NCBI GenBank assembly: GCA_030272155.1
Contig: CP126204.1
Location: 372,001 to 436,000 of the forward strand
Reading direction: 5' to 3'
Length of the DNA stretch: 64,000 nt
Origin: Tetradesmus obliquus
Taxonomy: Eukaryota; Chlorophyta; Chlorophyceae; Sphaeropleales; Scenedesmaceae
Position numbers and translations under genes: made by a program. Every line of letters begins with the position of its first letter. The stretch's first letter is position 1. Under the pieces are notes generated by a model. That model had not been told where the DNA came from. It searched no databases and saw nothing but the letters and a program-made list of their open reading frames with translations. This document shows, piece by piece, positions 54,067 through 62,500 of this stretch.

Positions 54067-57066
54067 AGTGACGGTTGCTTGTGTTGGCTGCATTGTACTT
54101 CTGGGCAGCAAGCACATGGCACAGCCGTTGTGGATGACGCTAATGCTTGCTGGTGCACACCGCTCAGCACATCACTTGCCTTGCCAGCTGACCTGGACTG
54201 CTGCTGCTGCTGCTGCTTGCAGGAGCCGCTGATCAACGGCAAGATGTTCAAGCACATCCTGCTGCAGGGCGTCTACCAGCTCTTCTGGATGTTCCTCTTC
54301 CTGTACGGCCTACCCACCCTTGTGCCGCAACGCTACGCCTTCACCACCCCCTGCCAGCTGTACACCCCAGACTTCTGCACCAACAGTGTGGCCATACAGC
54401 AGCTGGGCATGGCTCCTGCGGATGCGGCCCGCTACTGCAGCTATGTGAGCAGCTGCAGCCTGCCGTGCAGCAGCAGCAGCAGTGTGTGTCCGCTGGGAGA
54501 TGCTGCTGCTGCTGCGGCTGCTGACCCGGCTGCTGCCATCTGCAAGGGGCAGGCTGGCTGCAGCGACTACGACACCTTCAAGTGAGTGCTGCCGCTGCTG
54601 CTGCTGTTGCTGCTCCTGCTGCTGCTGCTGCTGCTGCTGTGCTTGCAATGTGGTGGCTCAGCACCAAGCTCAGGTACCTGATGGTGAGGTGCCAGTATCG
54701 TGAAAAACTTCAATGTTGCACTTTCGCTGCATTTCCATGAAACGACCGGTGCATAATGTGAACACCTGTATGTGCAACGGATCTTGAACACACCGGTATG
54801 CTGCCTGCTGCCCTGTAGGGGGCTGCAGTCAGCGCTGGAGCGGTCGCCTGCACCAGCAGCAGGATATAATCAAATGTTGCAAACCTTCTGCAAACATGCC
54901 ATCATGACCCTATGCTTGCTCGCCTCTTTGTTCTGCCCTGCAGGGGGCTGCAGTCAGCGCTGGAGCGCCGGCTGCACCAGCAGCAGGACAAGGACTTCCT
55001 CAGGGTGGCCTCAGTGCTGTTCAACACCTTCATCTTCGCACAGGTGCGGTTGGCAGCTTGTTTGTTTTGGCTGTGTTGGTAGTGCCTCCCTGCTGCATGT
55101 GCCTACCTGCGCGTAGCCTCAGTACTGTTCAACGCCTTCATCTTTGCACAGGTGCGGTTGGCAGCATGGATGTCTCAGCACCAGATAAGTTGTTGCCGCA
55201 CTGGCCTGTGTATTTGTCACACACATACAATTGCAGCTGCACAGGCCAGCCGTCACAGCTGATGCATATGGCCTGCTGGCAGTCCAGTGCACTTCACACC
55301 AACAAATATCTATGCTGATAGGTAGATAGATATAGGGGTTACATGGAGTGTTCATGCTGCATACGCCACCACAGACACCTGATAAAATAGGAAGCTGCAA
55401 GCAGCTCAGCTCGGGCTGTCTCTCTGAGGTTCAACCCCAGGAAAGCCTCTGTCTATGCTCAAGTCGACCTGCTTGCCTCACCGCTGCTGCAGATTTCAAC
55501 CTGGTGGTCAGCCGCCACAGTCGATGCTTACCTTGCATGGCTGTACAGTGCTTGTCAAATCCATGCAAAACCCTTTGCCGACACAAGCCTGCTGTGCCGC
55601 TGCCTTGTCAAAACATTGCAGATCTTCAACCTGGTGGTCAGCCGCCGCATTAATGACGAGTACAACTTCTTTGAGGGCCTGCACAAGTCGACGCTGTTCT
55701 TGGTCATCCTGGCCATCATTGTGTTCTGCCAGGTGAGGTTGGAATGCCTCTATTGTAGCCTGCCTCTACTTGTGGTTGTTGGGGTCCGCTCACGTGTTTC
55801 AGGTGTTTGAGCAAGCACACGTGCATTACATCTGCTTTTGCTGGAGATCCTGGCCGTCATTGTGTTCTTCCAGGTAGGGCTGCTGCCTCCACTGCTTTAC
55901 AGGTGTAGCGTAAAGGCTACCTAGCTAGGTCTTTTTGTGGTCGTTGAGTTTGGTGTTGAGTTCACGCTGTTCCTGGTCATCCTGGGCATCATTGTGTTCT
56001 GCCAAGCGAGCTGGTGTGGCTGTGGTTGTCCCTTTCGCTGTTGCACCTGTTGCCTTTTGGGGTGTGTTGAAACGCTGTTTCTGGTCGTCATTTTGTCTGC
56101 CAGGTGAGGCCGCTGCCTCCGCTGCATTGTACATCTCCTTCTAGTTGCTGCATATGACTACTCATCTGTTGTGCTGCTTTGCTTACCCCAGCTGCCTACG
56201 CTGCTGCTGCTGCACCACGCTGTCTACATGCAGACCATGATAACGGATTTCTGGGCTTCTTTTCCGCTGTGTTTGTTGACACTGTCTCCTCTGCTGCTGC
56301 TGCTGCTGCAACTGCCGCAAACCATGATCATGAACCTCCTGTGCTTCTTCTTCAAGGTGCAGCCGCTGACACACCACGCATGTCCTCTGCTGCTGCTGCT
56401 GCTGCTACTGCAGCAGACCATGCTTATGAACTTCCTGGGCTTCTTTTTAAAGGTGCAGCTGCTGACATCTCCTCTGCTGCTGCTGCTGCTGCCGTTGCTG
56501 TATATGTTTCTTTGCTGCAGACCAGTGTCATGAACTTCCTGGGCTTCTTCAAGGTGCAGCCGCTAACATCACCTGCCACATATCTGCTGCTGCTGCTGCT
56601 GCTGTATCGATATTCACCGCAGACCATGATCATGAACTTCCTGGGCTTCTTCTTCAAGGTGCAACCCCTCACCTGGCAGGAGTGGCTCTTCACCATCGCC
56701 ATCGGATCAGGCGCCATGCTGTGGTCAACCGCCGTGCGCTTCCTCTCCCGCAACGTCAGCTGCGGACAGGTCAGCATCTTCACTGCCATAGGCAACAGGC
56801 TGGCGCGCATGAACCAGGTCACATCAAAGCAGATGGCTGCAAGCCATGCTGTGTATGACGGCCCTGGGAGCAAGCAGATGACTGTGCATGATGCTGTGGC
56901 GCTGGCTCGGGGCAAGGCTGCTGCTGCTGAGTCAGCAGAGGCAGAAGCTGAAAAGGCGGCAGAGGGTAAAAAGAGGGGCGGCTGGCTCAAGGGCAAGGGC
57001 AAAACCACAAAGCAGAACGAGCGCACAATCAGCGGCAGGAGCGACAGTGCGGCGTCCCTGAACTGA
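45502..57066 (+). CDS. P-type IIB (PMCA-type) Ca2+-ATPase, 18 exons
   Basis: Exports Ca2+ from the cytosol at the plasma membrane or an endomembrane. Exons: 45502-45555, 45914-46138, 46925-47027, 47262-47411, 47693-47823, 48370-48480, 48781-48924, 49537-49655, 50446-50779, 51462-51882, 52232-52365, 52608-52755, 53410-53476, 53784-54024, 54223-54581, 54944-55043, 55622-55732, 56623-57066. All junctions close in phase: 1,131 residues, usual size. Motifs: actuator [12 protein letters not shown]4 [20 protein letters not shown]; phosphorylation [14 protein letters not shown]; hinge [21 protein letters not shown]6 [17 protein letters not shown]. The N-terminus is short, unlike the long calmodulin-binding N-terminus of land-plant ACA pumps. 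The C-terminal tail has [20 protein letters not shown], where animal PMCAs bind calmodulin, and a Lys-rich end ([12 protein letters not shown]); C-terminal autoinhibition is inference. Nearly every intron holds echoes of the adjoining exon. Confidence 0.95.
46243..46275 (+). repeat. Exon echo: 3' edge of Ca2+-ATPase exon 2
   Basis: Repeats ctgctgctgtgcgcggcagc-like sequence plus actg and a GTGCAT donor-like site, copying the end of exon 2 (LLLCAAAL) about 105 bp downstream of the genuine donor. Confidence 0.65.
47146..47190 (+). repeat. Exon echo: head of Ca2+-ATPase exon 4
   Basis: Behind a CATGCAG acceptor, gcgccattaatgacttccaa and onward reads [12 protein letters not shown], copying [12 protein letters not shown] of the exon at 47262. 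It lies about 114 bp upstream. Confidence 0.85.
47472..47640 (+). repeat. Exon echoes: two copies of the 3' end of Ca2+-ATPase exon 4
   Basis: The genuine end is [19 protein letters not shown]. Copies at 47472-47525 ([19 protein letters not shown] with a GTGCGG donor) and 47580-47636 ([19 protein letters not shown]) follow in the intron, about 105 bp apart. Confidence 0.9.
47918..48085 (+). repeat. Exon echoes: two copies of the 3' end of Ca2+-ATPase exon 5
   Basis: The genuine end is [10 protein letters not shown] with donor GTGAGG at 47824. Copies at about 47918-47952 and 48043-48080 repeat the codons and (the first) the donor; both are followed by CTG-rich stretches like the original intron start. 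Confidence 0.8.
48670..48737 (+). repeat. Exon echo: head of Ca2+-ATPase exon 7
   Basis: Behind a TACTGCAG acceptor the copy reads [20 protein letters not shown], nearly identical at DNA level to the genuine exon head 111 bp downstream (48781). It then reaches an in-frame TGA. A copy of the tail of the same exon ([14 protein letters not shown] with GTGAGG) lies at 49006-49050. Confidence 0.9.
49075..49128. repeat. (CAG)18 microsatellite in Ca2+-ATPase intron 7
   Basis: A perfect CAG run on the coding strand. It is in the opposite orientation to the CTG runs that end at acceptors, and lies mid-intron, not at a splice site. Confidence 0.95.
49219..49446 (+). repeat. Exon echoes: two copies of the head of Ca2+-ATPase exon 8 with their CTG acceptors
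   Basis: Copies at 49263-49315 ([18 protein letters not shown]) and 49398-49446 ([17 protein letters not shown]) precede the genuine exon head at 49537 ([20 protein letters not shown]). Each is preceded by a (CTG)n run and a CAG. A tail copy of the same exon ([18 protein letters not shown]-like) lies at 49788-49842. Confidence 0.9.
50033..50409 (+). repeat. Exon echoes: four copies of the head of the phosphorylation-site exon
   Basis: Copies at 50033-50077, 50142-50220, 50243-50321 and 50356-50409 precede genuine exon 9 (50446). Two of them run through the catalytic aspartate motif ([15 protein letters not shown] and [15 protein letters not shown]) before dissolving into CTG repeats; the other two stop at ATAICST. 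Each follows a CAG acceptor, three of them behind CTG runs. Confidence 0.95.
50943..51347 (+). repeat. Exon echoes: tail of Ca2+-ATPase exon 9 and head of exon 10
   Basis: 50943-51022 copies the exon 9 end ([13 protein letters not shown], then [13 protein letters not shown]) with a donor GTGCGT, and carries a short insertion-type shift. 51315-51347 copies the exon 10 head ([11 protein letters not shown]) behind CCGCAG, about 150 bp before the genuine one at 51462. Confidence 0.85.
52840..53180 (+). repeat. Exon echoes: four copies of the 3' end of Ca2+-ATPase exon 12
   Basis: The genuine end is [12 protein letters not shown] at 52755. Copies: 52846-52875 ([11 protein letters not shown]), 52950-52970 (LAMGIAG), 53025-53092 ([20 protein letters not shown], a longer one) and 53140-53178 ([10 protein letters not shown]). 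Most keep a GTGAGG or GTGCG donor. Confidence 0.9.
54819..55152 (+). repeat. Exon echoes flanking Ca2+-ATPase exon 16
   Basis: A head copy at 54819-54866 ([15 protein letters not shown] behind CTGTAG) lies 125 bp upstream of the genuine head at 54944. A tail copy at 55114-55152 ([13 protein letters not shown] with GTGCGG) lies downstream of the genuine donor at 55044. Confidence 0.9.
55488..56110 (+). repeat. Exon echoes flanking Ca2+-ATPase exon 17
   Basis: A head copy (CTGCAG, then DFNLVVSRH) at about 55490-55520 lies upstream of 55622. Tail copies near 55848-55874 (ILAVIVFFQ with GTAGGG), 55960-56008 ([15 protein letters not shown]) and 56063-56106 ([17 protein letters not shown] remnant with GTGAGG) lie downstream of the genuine donor at 55733. 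Confidence 0.8.
56228..56575 (+). repeat. Exon echoes: four copies of the head of the last Ca2+-ATPase exon
   Basis: Copies at about 56231-56290 ([10 protein letters not shown]), 56317-56372 ([17 protein letters not shown]), 56416-56470 ([17 protein letters not shown]) and 56520-56574 ([16 protein letters not shown]) precede the genuine head at 56623 ([17 protein letters not shown]). Each has its own CAG or CAA acceptor-like site behind CTG-rich DNA. Confidence 0.93.
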
Positions 57067-57179
57067 TGGGATTAGATCCTTTAGAGTTCTGTGTGATGCG
57101 CCATGGCTGAAAGTTCTGGCGCGAGTGGAGCTTGCACGATGAGTGAGCAGCTCTGGCTGTACTGCAGCTGGAGCTGATT

Positions 57180-57339
57180 ATTCGAGGCATGCCATGCTGA
57201 GTCAGCAGCAGAGGAAGTTGAGAAGGCAGCAGAGGGCAAGAAGAGCGGCGGCTGGCTCAAGGGCAAGGGCAAGAAAGATGCGAAGCAGTACGAGCGGACA
57301 ACCAGCGGCAGGAGCGACAGCGCGGCATCCCTGAACTGA
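57180..57339 (+). repeat. Copy of the Ca2+-ATPase C-terminal cassette, 3' of the stop, frame intact
   Basis: From 57199 the sequence reads [19 protein letters not shown], then LKGKGKKDAKQYERTTSG and RSDSAASLN followed by TGA at 57337-57339. It matches the genuine C-terminus over its whole length with substitutions but no frame damage, including its own stop. It may be a plain 3' UTR duplication or an alternative last exon. Confidence 0.88.
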
Positions 57340-59521
57340 TTCGGGTGTGTCTGCTGGCTGATTGTGCACTAATGAGTGATCCGTTGCGGGGTGTGAGCAG
57401 TCTTGGCCACGCTGTATGTGGCAGCTGCCGGCTGGTGGCAGGCGGCTTGGTGACTGGTGTCAAATCCGCCTTGTATTAGAAGCGATGGTGTATATGCGGT
57501 AATGTGCACAGCTGGAGTGGAGTGGAGGAGCCGGTGCTTGACTGGCTGAGGCAGTTGACTCGTAGCAGGCGGTTTGATGAATGGAGCCACATCTGCATTG
57601 TATTAAGAGTGATTGTGTGTATGCTGCGCAGCTGGGAGCGGAGAAACAGGCATGTGGCTGCCCAATTGGCTGGCTGAGTGACCAGCAGCTGTTGATTTGA
57701 GGTTTGAAGTGCCTGCAGAGGCCAATAGCGGGGTTTGAGTTTCAGCTCGTTGCTCGAGGTGAATAGCCAAGTAGAGTACCTGGCGCTGCATGATGAAGGA
57801 CGCTGCTGCAGCACCAAGGCGCACTGCTGTGCCCTTGGTTTCTGCATGCATGTATGCAACTTGTGTCTTGATGCTTAGGAGTTGCTGCAGTGTTGTTACT
57901 AGAGCAGTTCAGCGGGTGTAGGTTTTTTAAAGCCGACAGCCTGTTGTTTATACAAGAGATCGGGATGAGCTGTGGTGCACAGAAATCACAGTCTGAAAGC
58001 GAGCCAGAGTTGTGTCTCGCCTTGTGTTCTGCAAGCATGCACAGTGTGCAGTCCACAGCTGCCACTGCCTGCTGCCAGCAGAAGGCTGTTGCATTCGTAA
58101 CTCTCCGTTTTATGGCAAATGCATTCAATGGCAGCATGTCAAATCTCCTTTCATATCATCACATACCAGAAACCAAAGGCAGTGTGGACGTTGGCTTCTA
58201 TGTGTGTCTGCTTTCTGCGTGGCTGCCAGGTCAGTGCTTCATTTCTGAAGGTCATGTGTTGAATCAAAAACACAACTTGATCCGGTGTGCGGCACAACGC
58301 AATTGCTGCTGTTGTGCGCTGGGTTGCTTTGTCATCATGGTCAGCGCTTGCTTGAGCTACTCGCATGATCACAGCCTGTGATAGCCGGCATAGCTGAGGA
58401 GAAGTGATTGTGGCTAGCTCATGTTCACGTTTTACCCTCACTTTCCTGCTATCAGTTTGATTGTGGCAAGCTGGTTGTGAGTGCTGCCTGCTGTTTCAGC
58501 AGTGGCTGCTGCTACCATGATGGTGTTGTGCCTGCAAAAGTCAGCCAACCAATCGCATTGGTGGCCTTGCTGAAAATCGCAGGACCACCAGAGGTGTTCA
58601 AACTCTTTGAGGCACGGTTGAGGCTTCAGCACATGTTGTTACTGCATGAACCAGGCACAGGCTGCCAACTGTGCGCCTTGGTCAACGACCTGCACATCAA
58701 GTGTGTGTTGCATGGAATTGCATGCTACAACAGCGCGTCCAACCCAATCATATCGTTATTATTAGCTGGTTGCTTCACAGTGTTGCTTGCCGCTACAACG
58801 ATGTGCAGCACACAGCCTTGCAGCCTCGAGTCCTGACTGTCTGTGGCGTTTGCTGTGAAATTGTGGCAACTGCCATACTCTGCTGCAAGCAAAGAAGGAG
58901 TGGCATGTGCTGCAGTTGAGCACAGAGTGAAGCCTCTCACCATGGCGAGGACATGTCATTGGGGCTGAGGGTGGCTGCTTCTGCTGGCCTCTCGGAGCAT
59001 ATCTTTTGTTTAGCTGTGTGGACACTATGGCAATGCTGTGTGGACATTGTGGCACCAGCTCCTGCAGGCTCATCAGGCTGCTGTTGTCGGTGCTGCGCTC
59101 AAGTTGCTTCACATCAAAGTAGGCACAGGACCAGCATGGTGTGCTGCTGTGGCTTGCATGGTAACCTAATTACTGCAAATAAGAATTATTGTATCACGGC
59201 TGGCTGGTTGCACATGCGCATTATTTCGTTTGCTAGCAGCGCGACCATCTCAATGCGCATTGATTGCAAGAACGTTATCAGCTCAACATACAACTGTGAG
59301 CGCCTGCCACCAGCAAACTCACGGTATGCACATAGCTCCTGCGTATGCATTCCAGTCAACCACTTGACCAAAAACCCAAACCAGAACATTAGCCCTGGAC
59401 TGCATGAGCCTCACAGCAACTCCATGCAACAAAAAGGCGACCGATGCCCGGTATTCTAGTTGGGGCTGCCACACTGGCAGGCTTGCGCTTGGCAAGCTCT
59501 CATCTAATCAGCAACCACCTG
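57340..59521. other. Convergent intergenic region, Ca2+-ATPase to DRC11
   Basis: 2.2 kb between two converging genes, so it holds both 3' UTRs. A diverged tandem duplication of about 130 bp is visible (57430-57515 against 57560-57640, sharing gcaggcgg-t-tg-tga and ttgtatta). Open frames here have no recognisable motif. Confidence 0.45.
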
Positions 59522-62500
59522 CTACTTCTTTTTCTTCTTTCCCTTTTCATCCTTTGCTCCCTTTTTGCTGCTGCCGCCGCCAGCGGCTGCTGCTGCCTTG
59601 TCTGCTGCCGCGCCCTTGATTGCTGCCAGTGCTGGCGTGCGGTCTGCCCACTTGTGCAGCGCTTCGTCCACTTCCTGAGGCACAGCTTGCACCTGCACAC
59701 CACCAGGTGACAGCAAGCCATGCATGCGCAGTCAGCGCAGCAGTTGGGTACAGCTGCAAGCACGTAATACACGAAGCTTTGAGTCTTGCTGCACAGGATA
59801 GACAAAGCGTAGCTGGGTACAAATAGATCGCTTGAGCGCCCAAATGCTGCCAGATGCAAGACACATGATGCCAGCCGCAGCAGCCCCTTGGTGACCAGCT
59901 AGCAGCCGCAGCGCAGCGCTCACCCTGCAGAGCCAGTGCAGGATCTCCTGTATGTCCACTGGGTGCATCTTCAGCCGCTCCCGCCGCACTGGCGTCAGCA
60001 GGCCAGACACCACAGCGTCCAGCGCACCTGCAGAAACACACCGGAGACAGCAAAAAGCACATCAGCCCTGCAAACAACTGATTGGGGAATGTACCTGCAT
60101 TTCAGATGTGAGCTGCACTCGGCTGATGTGTTTGGGGAGCAGCACAGCTGCTGCATCCTGCCTGCGCTGCAGCTGCTGAGATCACATAATAAAAAGATAG
60201 CTGGTCATGTCTCGTCTTCTGCATCAACACTGGCACATCCGTTCCTTTTGTCGCAGCCATTTGAAGCATCTACTGCACCTCACCTGCTGCGTAGCCCTCG
60301 CTGAGCTGCGCCAGCGTGCTGAGGTCAAAGTCGTATGCCAGCTTGCCGCCGTGCCGCGCAAACAGGCCCGGCCAGATCAGCTGCGAACAAGAACAGCCAG
60401 CGATCGGTATTGTTATGCAGCATACAGCAGCACAGCTGGCCTGGGAACCACAGAAGGCCATGCGCCACCTGCCCTCAGCCCATCAACTTGCAAACAACGC
60501 CAATCGCCATGCGCTGAGTCCACAGCCATGGCCCAGGCTGCCACCCCACTCCTGCATACAATACATATCACCCCACGCCCCACCACTCACCCGCCGTGCC
60601 GCATAATCTGGCAGCGGCATGTGCAGCGCCTTGCCCCACACGCCCATGAAGGCCTTCTCGTCCTTCTTGGCAGCCAGCCACGGCTCGCGGCTGGCGCCCA
60701 CCATCAGCACGCGGTCGCCCGGGGCCAGGCCCTTGAGCTCGCGCAGCAGCTCCTTCTTGATGTGGCTGAAGGGCTCCTGCAGCAGCAGCAGCAGCAGCAG
60801 CCAGTGCAAAACAAACAAGTGCAAAACATGAAGTTATCAGCAAAATGTCAAATGGGCATTTGCTGCAACTGCAACGCGCAGCTCTTTTGGTGTGGAGCGC
60901 TGTGGCTGCATGCCACACCATGTGCAGCCGCGCACCTGCCCCCCGAACTCCTTGGCCTTCTTCTTGTCGCTGACAAACACCTTCTCCACCTCGTCAATGT
61001 AGATCACGGACGGCGCCATGGTCTTCGCCACCTGCAGCAGCAAGCACCAGGGCACTGTTTGATGCAAGCGCATTCTTGAAACTGGTCCTACCAGCTGGAG
61101 CTGGTACAGCACAACGTACATCTGCAGGCAATGCATGCATGTATCCTGGCAGCAGCTGCCTGGGTTGCTGTGTAGCCTCTGCAGCCCCACCTTGAACACC
61201 ATGTGCAGCAGCATGGCCACTGCCTTGCCTGGGTAGTGGCCGTCAGTGTTGCGCGGCGACAGGTCGAAGAAGCAGGAGCCACTCAGGTGCGCGATGGCCT
61301 GGCAGCGCAGGCAGGCAGGCAGGGGCAGCGCGCGGTTAGAATCCGCTCAAGTTCAGCTGTTGTTCCCTTCCTGGACGGTTTCTTAGCTGCTGCTAGCCTG
61401 CATCCCATGTTCGGCTCAAAGGCAGCACCATTCAAACTGACAGCAATAACCAACATGCACAGGACCGCACACAAGAGTGCAAGCCTACCTATCCATGTAC
61501 ATGTCGCACCACTGCGCAGCTGTACACAGCGCGCACCTGCGCCACCATGGTCTTGCCAGTGCTGGGCGCGCCGTACAGCAGCAGGCTGGGCTCAACCGAG
61601 ACATACAGCAGATACGAAGCAACATTCATGGCTAGGACACAGCAACATTCATGGCTAGGACACAGCAACATTCATGACAGACATGCACGACTGTTCAAAG
61701 ACCTGCCATACCACCGCCCACCTGCGCCACCATGGTCTTGCCAGTGCTGGGCGCGCCGTACAGCAGCAGGCTCTTGATGTGCGGCAGCCGCTCATGCACC
61801 AGCTGGCTGCCCAGCGGCAGGATCGCAAACTCCGTCACCGCCTGGCGGATCTGACGCCACCAACCACGCACACAAACAGTCAACAGCAGCAGCAGCAGCA
61901 GAAGCAGTCGGAACTGTAGCCGCTAGCTGGCAACAACTGGATTGCAGCGTGTGTTTGGCAGTGCCGAACCCTTCTGCGTGTGATATACGGTGCGCTCAGG
62001 GCGCACCTGCGCCAGCGAGAGGTCTGGGTTGATGCCAACAGCGACAGCAGCAGCAGCAGCAGCAGCATGCGTAGCTGGCAGCCAGCAGCAAGTGACATCT
62101 GTTTTGCACCGTATGTGGCCCCACCTGCGCCGACGAGGGGTCTGGGATGACGCCTGCCTTCTCCAGCGTGATCCCACCAACAGCGACAGCAGCAGCAGCA
62201 GCAGCAGCAGCATGCGTAGCCGCTAGCTGGCAGCCAGCAGCAAATGACATCTGTTTTGCACCGTATGTGGCCCCACCTGTGCCAGCGAGGGGTCTGGGAT
62301 GATGCCCGCCTTCTCCAGCGTTGCTCCCATGAAGGAGTAGCCGCCCAGGTAGTCTGCCAGCTCCACCTTGGGGGGGCTCACCAGCACGCCGTTGCTGGCC
62401 AGCTCAGCAAACAAGGATTCCATGGAGCGGTCGGCCTGCAGGGAAGAAGGGATTGACACATGCAGCCTGTTGGTGTGAAATGCAGGGGGATCTGAAGGCA

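Noticed and set aside
58408-58836. 142-codon frame in the convergent region before DRC11
   Set aside because: Lies in the presumed 3' UTRs, no domain, no splice continuity.
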